Source: Micromonospora chokoriensis
GTDB lineage: Bacteria; Actinomycetota; Actinomycetes; Mycobacteriales; Micromonosporaceae
DNA: 64,000 bases
Assembly (NCBI RefSeq): GCF_900091505.1
Contig: NZ_LT607409.1
Span: 558,001 to 622,000 of the forward strand
Direction: 5' to 3'
Position numbers and translations under genes: made by a program. Below are positions 24,918 through 33,535 of the stretch, piece after piece. Numbering within the stretch: position 1 is the first letter of the stretch; every line of letters begins with the position of its first letter. The notes under the pieces were generated by a model. That model worked only from the letters and a program-made list of their open reading frames with translations, did no database searches and was not told the DNA's origin.

Positions 24918-25343
24918 TCCGGTGCCGAGGAGCTGCTGCGATCGAAGGGTCTGCGGGTCACGCGGCCCCGCCTCGCGGTGCTCGACGTGCTCGGCGGTGG
25001 CGGCCACCTGGAGGTCGACGAGATCGCCCGGCAGGTACGTGAACGCCTCGACTCGGTCTCCACGCAGGCGGTCTACGACGTGCTGGGCGCGCTGTCCCGG
25101 GCCGGACTGTCCCGCCGGATCGAACCGGCCGGAGGTCCCGCCCGCTACGAGGCGCGGGTCGGCGACAACCACCACCACGTGGTCTGCCGGGGCTGCGGCG
25201 AGATCGCCGACATCGACTGCGCGGTGGGCAGTGCGCCGTGCCTGGAGCCGAACGTGACGCACGGCTTCGAGGTGGACGAGGCGGAGGTGACCTTCTGGGG
25301 TCTCTGCCCGGACTGCCGGGCCCGCCGCTCCACCGACGTCTGA
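24915..25343 (+). CDS. Fur-family metal-responsive repressor
   Basis: A 142-residue Fur/FurA-like regulator. Winged helix at about residues 10-80 (RVTRPRLAVLDVL, STQAVYDVLGAL as recognition helix), then the dimerisation and metal domain with HHH at 86-88 and CxxC pairs Cys91/Cys94 and Cys131/Cys134 for the structural zinc. These fit FurA/PerR-type regulators of iron and peroxide response. There is no katG next to it, which is the usual partner of FurA in actinobacteria; the downstream gene is a DUF2236 protein. The ATG at 24915 lies within a palindrome. Confidence 0.9.
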   Translation: MSGAEELLRSKGLRVTRPRLAVLDVLGGGGHLEVDEIARQVRERLDSVSTQAVYDVLGALSRAGLSRRIEPAGGPARYEARVGDNHHHVVCRGCGEIADIDCAVGSAPCLEPNVTHGFEVDEAEVTFWGLCPDCRARRSTDV

Positions 25344-25402
25344 TCCGACGGCAGCCCCGGACGCGTCCGGCGAGGCCGGGCGGACCGTGGCACTCTTGGG
25401 CG

Positions 25403-26266
25403 GTGGACTCCGATGACCTCGGCCTCTTCGGTCCGGGTTCGGTCACGTGGAAGGTGCACGAGGAGCCGATCCTGATCGTCGCCGGCCTGCGCTCGCTCTA
25501 CCTGCAGGCGTTGCATCCCCGCGCGATGGCCGGGGTCGCGCAGAACAGCAACTACCGCACGGACGCCTGGGGCCGTCTGGTCCGCACCGCCACCTACGTG
25601 GCGACCACCGTCTACGGGACCACCGCGGAGGCGGAGGCGGCCGGCGCGCGGCTGCGCCGACTGCACGACCGGCTGCGGGCCACCGACCCGGCGACCGGAG
25701 AGTCGTTCCGGATCGACGAACCGGACCTGCTGCGCTGGGTGCACGTCACCGAGGTCGAGTCGTTCCTCGACACGGCCCGCCGGGCCGGGCTGCCGCTGAC
25801 CGACGACGAGGTGGACGGCTACTACACGGAGCAACGCCGGTCCGCCGCTCTGGTCGGCCTGGACCCGGCCACCGTGCCCGGCACCGCGAACGAGGTCGCG
25901 GAGTACTACCGCGCCGTACGGCCGGAGCTGCGGATGACCCGTGCGGCTGCCGAGACGGCGGTCTTCCTGACCGCTCCGCCGGTGCCGTGGAAGCTCAGCC
26001 TGCCGGCCCGGTTGGGCCTCACCCTCGGCCCGCCGCGCTGGGCGTACCTGGGGATCGCCGGCACCGCCTTCGGACTGCTGCCGGCGTGGGCGCGCCGGAT
26101 GTACGGCGGACTCGGTCTGCCCACCACGTCACTGTCGGCGGATCTGACGGTGCGGGCCCTGCGGCTGGGGTTCGCCGCCGTGCCCCGTCGTTACCTGGAG
26201 GGGCCGTTGATACAGGCCGCCAAGGAGCGGGCCGCGCGCCACGCCGCGACCTCGCTGGCCGGCTGA
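25403..26266 (+). CDS. DUF2236 (MpaB-like oxygenase family) protein
   Basis: A 287-residue protein of the DUF2236/MpaB family, whose best-known member is the heme b latex-clearing oxygenase. Conserved features are the N-terminal GSVTWKVHEEP, LYLQALHPRAMAGV (about 39-52; His is the likely heme ligand), RTATYVATTVYGT, WVHVTEVESF and YYTEQRRSA. The GTG at 25403 is chosen since homology begins a few residues later. It follows fur in the same direction, 59 bases on, and may be under its control. Confidence 0.85.
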   Translation: MDSDDLGLFGPGSVTWKVHEEPILIVAGLRSLYLQALHPRAMAGVAQNSNYRTDAWGRLVRTATYVATTVYGTTAEAEAAGARLRRLHDRLRATDPATGESFRIDEPDLLRWVHVTEVESFLDTARRAGLPLTDDEVDGYYTEQRRSAALVGLDPATVPGTANEVAEYYRAVRPELRMTRAAAETAVFLTAPPVPWKLSLPARLGLTLGPPRWAYLGIAGTAFGLLPAWARRMYGGLGLPTTSLSADLTVRALRLGFAAVPRRYLEGPLIQAAKERAARHAATSLAG

Positions 26267-26287
26267 CCCGACTGCCCGCGCGGCAGG

Positions 26288-27208
26288 TCAGCCGTCGGCG
26301 TGCCGCTCCACGGCTGCCCACGGTTCCTTGCCCGGCACCTGCGCCCCCGTCGGGCAGTGTCTGCGAAAGTCGCACCAGCCACAGCGCGGGCTGGGCGCCA
26401 CCGGGAAGGCCTCGTCCGCGTCGGCCCCGTCGGCGACCGCCCGTTCGGCGGCCATGATGTCGCGGGCCGTCTCCTCCGCACGGGTCAACTGTCGGGCCAG
26501 CGACTCGACGGTGTGGTCGTGGCCGGCGACCGTGCCGGTGGGCAGGTGGTGCAGCTCCACTCGGCGGCACGGTCGGCGGAACACCCGCTCGGCCGCGTAC
26601 GCGTAGAGCGCCAACGCCTGCGAACCTCGCGCGTCGTCAGCGTCCAATTCGCTGCGACCGGTCTTGTAGTCGACGATGACCAGCTCCGGCCCCTCCGGAC
26701 CGGGCCGCGAGTCGATCCGGTCGGCCCGGCCGTTGAACGCCAGCACGGCGGTCTTGACCGCCACCACCCGCTCCACGCCGAGCGGGTCGGCGTCGGCCTC
26801 CAGCGTCTCGACGTACGCCTCGAGCCAGCCCAACGCCCGCCGGTAGGCGGATCGCTCCTGCTCGTCGTCGCGGTAGCCCTCGCGGACCCAGGTGCCCTTG
26901 AGGAGGGTGGCCAACGCCTCGGGGCGACGCCGGTCGGCGGGCAGCGCGTACCAGTTCTTCAGGGCGGTGTGCACGCTGGCGCCGAGCGAGTTGTGCGCCC
27001 ACGGCGGACCCTTGGGCGGCGCCGGCCGGTCGACGTACGAGTAACGGTAGCGGCGCGGGCAGTCGGCGAACGTGCCGAGTTTGCTCGGTGTGCAGACGAA
27101 CAGGCGCTCCGGCATGCCCTCGAAGCCGAGTTGCTCGGCACCGCCGTCGCGTTGTCGGGGGGCCCGGCCACCGGCCGCCGGCCGTCCCGCTGATGAGGAT
27201 CTCCGCAC
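26288..27208 (-). CDS. RecB-family nuclease with Fe-S cysteine cluster
   Basis: A 306-residue PD-(D/E)xK nuclease of the Cas4/RecB-like type. Visible are the first Cys with TPSKLGTFADCPRRYRYSYV (about 39-58), the acidic residue in GRADRID (about 160), the catalytic VIVDYKTG (about 175-182), a QxxxLYAYA motif and a C-terminal CGWCDFRRHC cluster, which would give four Cys for a 4Fe-4S centre. No CRISPR or helicase gene is adjacent, so it is a free-standing actinobacterial nuclease, probably in DNA repair. The GTG start at 27208 is uncertain; ATG at 27115 (MPERLFVCTPS) would give a 275-residue core. Confidence 0.85.
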   Translation of the reverse strand: MRRSSSAGRPAAGGRAPRQRDGGAEQLGFEGMPERLFVCTPSKLGTFADCPRRYRYSYVDRPAPPKGPPWAHNSLGASVHTALKNWYALPADRRRPEALATLLKGTWVREGYRDDEQERSAYRRALGWLEAYVETLEADADPLGVERVVAVKTAVLAFNGRADRIDSRPGPEGPELVIVDYKTGRSELDADDARGSQALALYAYAAERVFRRPCRRVELHHLPTGTVAGHDHTVESLARQLTRAEETARDIMAAERAVADGADADEAFPVAPSPRCGWCDFRRHCPTGAQVPGKEPWAAVERHADG

Positions 27209-27251
27209 CCTGCGATCCTGCCATCCACCTCCGACAGCGTGGGTGTGCCGG

Positions 27252-27866
27252 TCAGGTCATGTTCACGTAGTGCGTGACGAAGGCGAACACGGCGTCGGCG
27301 ATGAGCTGCACGGCGATCGCGGCCAGCAGCAGACCGGCGATCCTGGTCAGCACCTCGATGCCGCCGGGCCGCAGGATCTTCACGATGCCGCCGGAGAAGC
27401 GCAGGACGATCCAGACGGCGACCATCACGGCGAGGATCGCCACGGCGATGGCGGTGTAGTCGCCCAGGCCGTCGGCCTGCTGGACGAAGAGCATGGTGGC
27501 CACGATGGCCCCCGGGCCGGCCAGCAGCGGGGTGCCCAGCGGCACCAGGGCGATGTTCGAGGTGGCGTCCGCGCTGGGGCCGTCGGTCTTGCCGGTGAGC
27601 AACTCCAGGGCGACGAGTACGAGCAGCAGCCCACCGGCCGCCTGCAACGCCGGCAGGTCCACGTGCAGGTAGTCCAGCAGGGTCTGACCCGCCACCGCGA
27701 AGATCACGATCACGCCCAACGCCAACGCGACGGCCTGCCAGGCCGCCCGGTTGCGGTCCCGCGCGGGGAGCGGACCGGTCAACGCCAGGAAGATCGGCAT
27801 CATGCCCGGGGGGTCAGTGATCACCAGCAGGGTCACGAAAACCTCGCCGAACAGCTTCAGATCCAC
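27252..27866 (-). CDS. MarC-family inner membrane protein
   Basis: A 204-residue protein with six hydrophobic segments. The family signatures VITDPPGMMPIFLALT (about 16-31) and PLGTPLLAGPGAIVATML (about 109-126) are present. The family was named from the E. coli mar region, but its transport function is unproven. It starts with GTG at 27866. Confidence 0.9.
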   Translation of the reverse strand: MDLKLFGEVFVTLLVITDPPGMMPIFLALTGPLPARDRNRAAWQAVALALGVIVIFAVAGQTLLDYLHVDLPALQAAGGLLLVLVALELLTGKTDGPSADATSNIALVPLGTPLLAGPGAIVATMLFVQQADGLGDYTAIAVAILAVMVAVWIVLRFSGGIVKILRPGGIEVLTRIAGLLLAAIAVQLIADAVFAFVTHYVNMT

Positions 27867-27906
27867 GTGATCAACCTAGCCGCGCCGAATTCCGCCGAAA
27901 CGCGGA

Positions 27907-28776
27907 TCAGCCGGAAGCGACCTCGATCACCCCTTCGGCGACGATCCGCTCGTACGCCTCGACGTCCGTGGTGAACGCACCGAGCTGCACGGTCTTGTGC
28001 GTGCCGTGGAAATCCGAGGAGCCCGTGACGAGCAGGCCCAGGTCGGCGGCGAGCGCCCGGACGTGCGCACGCTCGGCGGGGCTGTGGTCCTCGTGGTCGG
28101 CCTCGAGCCCGGCCAGTCCGGCGGCGGCCAGCTCGGTGATCAACTCGTCGGGCACCACGCGGCCACGGCGGGTGGCCCGGGGATGGGCGAAGACCGGCAC
28201 ACCGCCGGCCGCTCGCACCAGCCGGACCGCCTGGAACACGTCGATGTCGTCCTTGGGTAGCCGGTACCGTTCGCCCAGCCAGTCCGCGCCGAACGCCTCC
28301 CGGGTGCTGCCGACCAGGCCGGCCCGGATCAGCGCCTGTGCGATGTGCGGCCGGCCCACGGTCCCTCCGTCCGCACCGGTCAGGATCTCCGGCCAGCTCA
28401 CGTCGATGCCGTCGGCGCGCAACAGCGCGACGATCCGTTCACCGCGATCCAGCCGGGCGGCCCGCACCCGGGCCAGCTCGGCCACCAGTTCGGGGTGGTC
28501 CGGGTCGAACAGGTACGCCAGCAGGTGCAGCGGCACCGCGGGTTCGGTGCCGGACCAGCGACAGGAGAGTTCCGCACCGCGGATCAGGCGCAGCCCCGGC
28601 GGCAACGCGTCGACGGCCGCCGCCCAGCCGGCGGTGGTGTCATGGTCGGTGATCGCCACCACGTCCAGCCCTGCCGTGTCGGCGGCCCGGACCAGCTCGA
28701 CCGGTGTCAACGTGCCGTCGCTGGCCGTCGAGTGGGTGTGCAGGTCGATCCGCGGGGCACCGGTACGCGAGGTCAC
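27907..28776 (-). CDS. PHP-domain phosphoesterase (TrpH/YciV-like)
   Basis: A 289-residue metal-dependent hydrolase. The four PHP motifs are visible: DLHTHSTASDG (11-21), ITDHDT (about 41-46), RGAELSC (about 67) and a late HPRATRRG / SSDFHG set. Bacterial TrpH/YciV proteins are 5'-3' exoribonucleases/3',5'-bisphosphate phosphatases. The GTG start is at 28776. It is the third of three minus-strand genes ending near 26.3 kb, separated from MarC by 40 bases. Confidence 0.9.
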   Translation of the reverse strand: MTSRTGAPRIDLHTHSTASDGTLTPVELVRAADTAGLDVVAITDHDTTAGWAAAVDALPPGLRLIRGAELSCRWSGTEPAVPLHLLAYLFDPDHPELVAELARVRAARLDRGERIVALLRADGIDVSWPEILTGADGGTVGRPHIAQALIRAGLVGSTREAFGADWLGERYRLPKDDIDVFQAVRLVRAAGGVPVFAHPRATRRGRVVPDELITELAAAGLAGLEADHEDHSPAERAHVRALAADLGLLVTGSSDFHGTHKTVQLGAFTTDVEAYERIVAEGVIEVASG

Positions 28777-28838
28777 CTCATGACGCTATCGAGCAAGCAC
28801 CGAGCCCGACTCACGGAGGCCGTTTCGACCGGGGTGGA

Positions 28839-30101
28839 TCAGAAGCTGCTGACCAGGACGGGCCGGTCCCCGGCTGGCACGTCGGGCACCGGCTCGGGCA
28901 CCGCCGGTTTCCCGGCCCGCACCCGGCCGACGTCGACCCGGACCAGGTCACCACCGCCGTCGAGGTAAACGGCCTGGGTGTCGTTGCTCCAGACGATCGT
29001 GCCGGACATCGGCGGCCCGGCCGGAACGGCGGTCGGCGCGGGCCCGAGTCGTCGCAGGTCGACCAGGAGCGCCTGGCTGGTCTTGCCCACCCGTCCGTTC
29101 ACCAGCAGCCACCGCCCGTCGGTGGAGACCCCGCCCACGCCGTCCTGGGTCAGGTCCGCACCACAGCTGGACTCGACGGGCTGCAGGTGGCGCTTCGGGT
29201 CGAGGACGGCCAGGCAGGTGCCGCCGGGGTCGGTCGCGACGGTCTGGCCGACCAGCCGCCCGTCGGGCAGTTCTCCGTAGACGTCGAGGGTCTGCCGGTC
29301 GACGGCTGCGGGCATCTGCCCGCCGCCCGGCCGCCAGAGGGTGTGACCGGCACTCGTGGGGTCGAGCCGGACCAGCACGCTGTCACCGACGAACCGGGTG
29401 GGCTCCGCGGCTGCCGGCACCGGGGTGCGTGCCGCGCCGATGAGCTGGGTGCCGACCACCCCCGCCACGAGCAGGTCGCCCCCGTCGCGCCAGGCGACCT
29501 GGCGGCTGTCCGGTGCCAGGACGATCGAGCCTGCCCCGGCGAGCAGCACCTGCACCAGCCCGTCGTCCTGCACCACCCAGAGGGTGCGGCCGGCGGTGGT
29601 CGGCGTGCTGACCACCAACCAACCGCCTCCGCCGGGCAGGAGTTGGGCACTTTCGGCCGGCCCGATGTCGCGCAGCACCAGCCGCTGCCCGTCGGGGTTG
29701 ACCAGCGTCTCGCTCACGAGCAGGGAGGTCGACGTCCCGGCCGAGGGTTCGCCACCTGGAACGCTGGCCGTGGGGACCGGCCGGTTGGACCGGTCCGGGT
29801 CCCCGATCACCACGATGGGCGTAGCGTCCCGCCCGGTTCCCGCACCGAGTTGGACCATGCCGGCGCCCAGCAGCACGGTGACGGCTGTCGCGAGTGCGAG
29901 CCCGACCCCGGTGCGCCGCCGCCGGATCCGGTTCGCACGTCGAATCGCCTGGCCGGCGGGGTCGGCGCGCAGCGGGCGGGCAAGGGTCACATGGTGCGAG
30001 AGGCTCTCCCGCACCGCACCTTCCAGCTCGTCAGGCCGCACCTCGTATGAACGCTTCGACCCGGCCGTCAGGTTGTCGGGTCGGCCTGGCAATCCGCTCA
30101 C
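28839..30101 (-). CDS. Membrane-anchored propeller-like partner of sigma factor (copy 1)
   Basis: A 420-residue protein: a cytoplasmic N-terminus of about 65 residues with basic RANRIRRRRTG just before a transmembrane helix (about 66-85), then an extracytoplasmic domain of repeated short strands (LLVSETLVNPDG, LWVVQDDGLV, SIVLAPDSRQVAWRDG) suggesting a beta-propeller. It overlaps the upstream sigma-factor gene by 4 bases. Position and topology suggest an anti-sigma factor or signal receptor, but no canonical zinc anti-sigma motif is visible. A paralogous arrangement is at 51584-53487. Confidence 0.65.
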   Translation of the reverse strand: MSGLPGRPDNLTAGSKRSYEVRPDELEGAVRESLSHHVTLARPLRADPAGQAIRRANRIRRRRTGVGLALATAVTVLLGAGMVQLGAGTGRDATPIVVIGDPDRSNRPVPTASVPGGEPSAGTSTSLLVSETLVNPDGQRLVLRDIGPAESAQLLPGGGGWLVVSTPTTAGRTLWVVQDDGLVQVLLAGAGSIVLAPDSRQVAWRDGGDLLVAGVVGTQLIGAARTPVPAAAEPTRFVGDSVLVRLDPTSAGHTLWRPGGGQMPAAVDRQTLDVYGELPDGRLVGQTVATDPGGTCLAVLDPKRHLQPVESSCGADLTQDGVGGVSTDGRWLLVNGRVGKTSQALLVDLRRLGPAPTAVPAGPPMSGTIVWSNDTQAVYLDGGGDLVRVDVGRVRAGKPAVPEPVPDVPAGDRPVLVSSF

Positions 30102-30841
30102 TGCTGCTCCCCGGAGCCCGTGCCGACGGGCACGGCCGCCGGGGCGGTGGGCAACACGACCTGCGGGACGACCGGACGCGGTGTGGCCGGGCGGGGCGCG
30201 GCCCTACCGGCTGTCTGCCGGGGTCGCGGCGGTGCGGCGGCGCCGGTGGCCGGGAGTTGCCCGTTCGGGGCGCCCGAGGCGGTCGGGCGGACGACACCGG
30301 GCGCGGCCGGCCGACCGGCCGTACCGGGCGCGGCGGGAAGCTCCGCCGCGTCGGCTCCCATCCGCCGGCGCAGCGTGGCGAGGGCTCGGGACGTCTGACT
30401 CTTCACCGTGCCCGGTGAGATGTCCAGCATCGCGGCGGTCTGCGCCTCCGACATGTCCTCGTAGTAGCGCAGCACCAGCACCGCCCGTTGCCGGTTGGGC
30501 AACTGCCTCAGGTACCGCCAGAGCAGGTCACGATCGAGCTGCTGCTCGATCTCGTCGACTCCGGCCCGTTCCGGCAGCACCTCGGTCGGGCGTTCACCGT
30601 GCCAGCGCCGCCGCCACCAGCTCGTGGATGTGTTGACCATCACACGGCGGGCGTACGGTTCGACGGCCTCGATCCCGCCGAGCCGCTTCCACGCCAGGTA
30701 GGTCTTCGTCAGCGCTGTCTGGAGCAGATCCTCGGCCGTGGCCCAGTCGCCGGTGAGCAGATAAGCGGTGCGCAGGAGCGCGGCGGAGCGTGCCGCGACG
30801 AACTCGCGGAACTGCTCCTCCAACGAGTCCCTGCTCGTCAC
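30098..30841 (-). CDS. SigE-family ECF RNA polymerase sigma factor (copy 1)
   Basis: A 247-residue sigma factor: region 2 at about residues 10-80 (LLRTAYLLTGDWATAEDLLQTALTK), region 4 at about 115-165 (LPNRQRAVLVLRYYEDMSEAQTAAML, then SPGTVKSQTSRALATLR), followed by an unusual 80-residue Pro/Ala-rich tail. The GTG at 30841 is supported by GGAGG 6 bases upstream. It overlaps the membrane partner gene by 4 bases. The long tail distinguishes it from the 174-residue paralogue at 52963-53487. Confidence 0.9.
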   Translation of the reverse strand: MTSRDSLEEQFREFVAARSAALLRTAYLLTGDWATAEDLLQTALTKTYLAWKRLGGIEAVEPYARRVMVNTSTSWWRRRWHGERPTEVLPERAGVDEIEQQLDRDLLWRYLRQLPNRQRAVLVLRYYEDMSEAQTAAMLDISPGTVKSQTSRALATLRRRMGADAAELPAAPGTAGRPAAPGVVRPTASGAPNGQLPATGAAAPPRPRQTAGRAAPRPATPRPVVPQVVLPTAPAAVPVGTGSGEQQ

Positions 30842-30944
30842 CGCACACCTCCAGACCACAGCCGTCCTGGAAGAGTGCCACGTCAGAGGCGTTCCGGTCC
30901 ATGACGGAAGGTGCGCACTTACTCCGATGTTCGGTCGAAAAGCT

Positions 30945-31820
30945 TCACGCCCCGTCGTCGGCCTTGGCTTCGTCGGCCTCCTTGCCGAGCCGCGCCTCGA
31001 CTGCCTGCGGCTCGTACATCTCCTCGACGACGCGCAGGTAGAGCTCGTTCGGGTTGGGCAGGTTCTTGATCTCCCGGAGGGCCTGCTCCTGGCCGGCGGA
31101 CTCCAGCACGAAGGTCCCGTAGTTGAGCGCCCGCCCGGTCGGGGTCTGTTCGTACTTCATGTCGGTGACCCGGACCAGCGGCATCATGGCCACCTTGCGG
31201 GTGACGATGCCGTTGACCACCATGACCCGCTTGTTGGTCAGGATGAAACGGTCATACCACCAGTCCGCGACCTTCCACGCCACCCAGCCCATCACGGCGA
31301 ACCAGAGCAGCACGGCGATGGTGGTCAACGCGCCGACGTCCTGCCCGGCGAGGAAGCCGGAGAGGTAGCCGAGCACGAAGGTCGCCGCGATGCCGATCAA
31401 CAGCGGGTTGGTGAGGTGGATCCAGTGCCGCTTCCACTCACCCCGGTAGCGCTCGGTGGGGAAGAGGTAGCGAGCCACCAGCGAGCTGGGCTCGTCCTCC
31501 AGAGGCAGCACCCGACGAGGTGTCGAGCCGGTCGCGTCGGCGCGCAACCCGGCCAGCTCGTCCTCGGAGATCTGAGGCGGCTGGTAGCTCGCCTCCGGAT
31601 CACGGATCCACCCTCGACCGGAGCGACCCTGGCCGGCATAGCCGGGCCCGTCGCCGTAGCCGACGTCGTCCGAAAGGGACGGACCGTCGGAGAGACCGGG
31701 ACCGGCCCCGTAGCCCGGGCCGTCATCAGGCCCGATCCGCGGGATCGGCTCGGTGTCGCGCTCGCGGCGCTCCCGGTCGGGGTCGTCCGGGTCGAAGGGT
31801 GGACCGGAGGGGCTGCCCAT
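30945..31820 (-). CDS. bPH_2 domain membrane protein
   Basis: A 291-residue protein with an acidic Gly/Asp-rich N-terminus (about 1-105), two transmembrane helices (about 136-180) and a bacterial PH domain after them (WWYDRFILTNKRVMVVNGIVTRKVAMMPL, about 186-214). Such PH-domain membrane proteins (YdbT/YdbS-like) have unknown roles. The ATG at 31820 follows the stop of a 52-residue gene by 6 bases, suggesting translational coupling, as no good ribosome binding site is seen. Confidence 0.85.
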   Translation of the reverse strand: MGSPSGPPFDPDDPDRERRERDTEPIPRIGPDDGPGYGAGPGLSDGPSLSDDVGYGDGPGYAGQGRSGRGWIRDPEASYQPPQISEDELAGLRADATGSTPRRVLPLEDEPSSLVARYLFPTERYRGEWKRHWIHLTNPLLIGIAATFVLGYLSGFLAGQDVGALTTIAVLLWFAVMGWVAWKVADWWYDRFILTNKRVMVVNGIVTRKVAMMPLVRVTDMKYEQTPTGRALNYGTFVLESAGQEQALREIKNLPNPNELYLRVVEEMYEPQAVEARLGKEADEAKADDGA

Positions 31821-31826
31821 CGGCGG

Positions 31827-31985
31827 CTAGGCGACGAGACTGGTGAAGAAGTCGCCGAACCCCTGCGCAATATCCATGATCCCGCCGCCGAGCGACTTGA
31901 ACACGTCAGCCGCCGAGTTTGGCCGGTAGGCGACGAAGAAGATCAAGAATGCGATTCCGGCCCAGGTGAGGACCTTCTTGACCAT
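31827..31985 (-). CDS. 52-residue membrane protein upstream of the bPH gene
   Basis: An ATG at 31985 (CAT on the plus strand) opens a 53-codon frame ending TAG at 31827. The product begins MVKKVLTWAGIAFLIFFVAY, a single transmembrane helix, and ends GGGIMDIAQGFGDFFTSLVA, an amphipathic helix. AGAGGATGG precedes the start. Reading-frame quality, the start signal and the 6-base gap to the bPH gene support it as real. The function is unknown; by context it may be a subunit of the bPH membrane protein. Confidence 0.75.
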   Translation of the reverse strand: MVKKVLTWAGIAFLIFFVAYRPNSAADVFKSLGGGIMDIAQGFGDFFTSLVA

Positions 31986-32089
31986 GGCGGGCCATCCTCT
32001 CGCGCGGCGCCGGGTCCCATTACCGCAGCGGCACCCAGAGTATCAGTGTGGTGTCGTACAGTGAATATCTGCGTCCGTTCTCCGTCAAA

Positions 32090-32115
32090 CCGGGAGACTT
32101 GTCAAGGTCTCCCGG
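32090..32115 (-). terminator. Hairpin at the end of the DUF6758-like gene
   Basis: CCGGGAGAC (32090-32098) pairs with GTCTCCCGG (32107-32115), a 9-bp stem with an 8-base loop overlapping the stop codon of the minus-strand gene. On the minus strand it is followed by TTTGACGG. The gap 31986-32101 should also hold the promoter of the 52-residue gene. Confidence 0.5.
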
Positions 32116-32791
32116 GTAAGTACGGGGACGGTGCGCCGTACACGAGCTCGGGCGGAGTCCACTCGGTCAGGTCGTGCAGCACGACGTCTTCCGCGAGCAG
32201 GTGACCCGCACTCGCCGGCCAGGCTATCGCATGGAGCCACATTCCCCGAGCTTCGCCCGCGTACGCGCTTCGATCCGTCGGAGAATTCACCAACCACAGT
32301 GGAGTGGGATGCCCGGCGACCCTGATCTTCGCCTGCCCGACGTGGTCGGGATGACCCGGCCCCGGGTCGGTCAACGCGTCGACCAGCTCCGGACCCGGGT
32401 CCGGTCCGGCCAGTCCGGCGAGGCGGGTGCCCAGGCCGACGCCCGGCTCCTCGGCCACGAAGACCAGGTCCGCCGGACCACCACCGAGGGGCGCCGGGCC
32501 CGCGCAGGCCACCGCTGTCGCGCGCACTCCCGTCCGGTCGTCCCCGGCGTACGCCACGCCGGTGAGCGTCCAGCCGGTCGGCAGCGGCCACGGGCACCAG
32601 AGCGGCGTGACCGGCGGATCCGCGGTCGCGGTGATCCGCTCCACCACGCTCGCCACGATGTCCGCTCCGATGTGCTCGGGCACGTGCAGCGGCGGCACCG
32701 GGCCGCAGCGCACGCATCTCGAGTCGGTGTGCATCAGATCCGGCGCCCGTACCGGGCCCCCGCATCTCGGACAACTCACCGCGACACTCAC
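32102..32791 (-). CDS. Zinc-ribbon protein, DUF6758-like
   Basis: A 229-residue protein starting with a Cys4 zinc ribbon (SCPRCGGPVRAP, then DSRCVRCGPVPPL). The rest has WCPWPLPTGWTLTGVAYAGD and PADLVFVAEEPGVGLGTRLAG, which I associate with a conserved actinobacterial family of unknown function. The GTG start at 32791 has GGTGGGG just upstream; the frame upstream of it is non-homologous. It follows the SpoU-type methyltransferase gene by 68 bases. Confidence 0.75.
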   Translation of the reverse strand: MSVAVSCPRCGGPVRAPDLMHTDSRCVRCGPVPPLHVPEHIGADIVASVVERITATADPPVTPLWCPWPLPTGWTLTGVAYAGDDRTGVRATAVACAGPAPLGGGPADLVFVAEEPGVGLGTRLAGLAGPDPGPELVDALTDPGPGHPDHVGQAKIRVAGHPTPLWLVNSPTDRSAYAGEARGMWLHAIAWPASAGHLLAEDVVLHDLTEWTPPELVYGAPSPYLPGRP

Positions 32792-32859
32792 ATCCCCACC
32801 GTCACCCCGTACCGCCGGCACGTCAAGCGGGAACGTCCAATTCGGCGTCCGGGCGCGGA

Positions 32860-33489
32860 TCAGTCCGGCGGCGGGCCGGCGTGGGCGCGGATCCAGGCGT
32901 GCATCGCGATACCGCTGGCCACACCCGCGTTGATAGACCTCGTCGAGCCGTACTGGGCGATGGAGTAGAGCTGGGCGCACGCCGCTCGGGCCGGCGCGGA
33001 GAGCCCGGGGCCCTCCTGACCGAACAGCAGCACGCAGTCCCGGGGAAGGGTGCCGGTCTCCAGCGGACGCGAACCGGGCAGGTTGTCGATGCCGAACACC
33101 GGCAGCCGGCGCTCGTCCGCCCAGGCCACGAACTCCTCGATCGTCTCGTGGTGGCGCACGTGCTGGTACCGATCGGTGACCATCGCGCCACGCCGGTTCC
33201 ACCGACGCCGGCCGACGATGTGCACCTCGGCGGCGTTGAACGCGTTGGCGTTGCGGACCACGGTGCCGATGTTGAAGTCGTGCTGCCAGTTCTCGATGGC
33301 GACGTGGAAACCGTGCCGGTGCCGGTCCAGGTCCGCGACGATCGCCTCGTGCCGCCAGTAGCGGTAGCGGTCGACGACGTTGCGCCGGTCCCCCTCGGCC
33401 AGCAACTGCCTGTCGTAACGCGGGTCGTCCGGCAGGTCCCCCGGCCAGGGGCCCACACCCACCTCAAGCTGGTCTTCGGTCACGGTCAT
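32860..33489 (-). CDS. SpoU/TrmH-family RNA 2'-O-methyltransferase
   Basis: A 209-residue SPOUT methyltransferase acting on rRNA or tRNA. The three SPOUT motifs are clear: NIGTVVRNANAFNAAEVHIVG (starting near residue 73), VLLFGQEGPGLS (about 154-165) and IAQYGSTRSINAGVASGIAM (from about 176), the last forming the S-adenosylmethionine knot. The ATG start is at 33489. The RNA target cannot be told from sequence. Confidence 0.92.
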   Translation of the reverse strand: MTVTEDQLEVGVGPWPGDLPDDPRYDRQLLAEGDRRNVVDRYRYWRHEAIVADLDRHRHGFHVAIENWQHDFNIGTVVRNANAFNAAEVHIVGRRRWNRRGAMVTDRYQHVRHHETIEEFVAWADERRLPVFGIDNLPGSRPLETGTLPRDCVLLFGQEGPGLSAPARAACAQLYSIAQYGSTRSINAGVASGIAMHAWIRAHAGPPPD

Positions 33490-33535
33490 CAGAGGGTACG
33501 GACCACGGCGGCACCCGCTGCGGCGGCCCGCCGGG

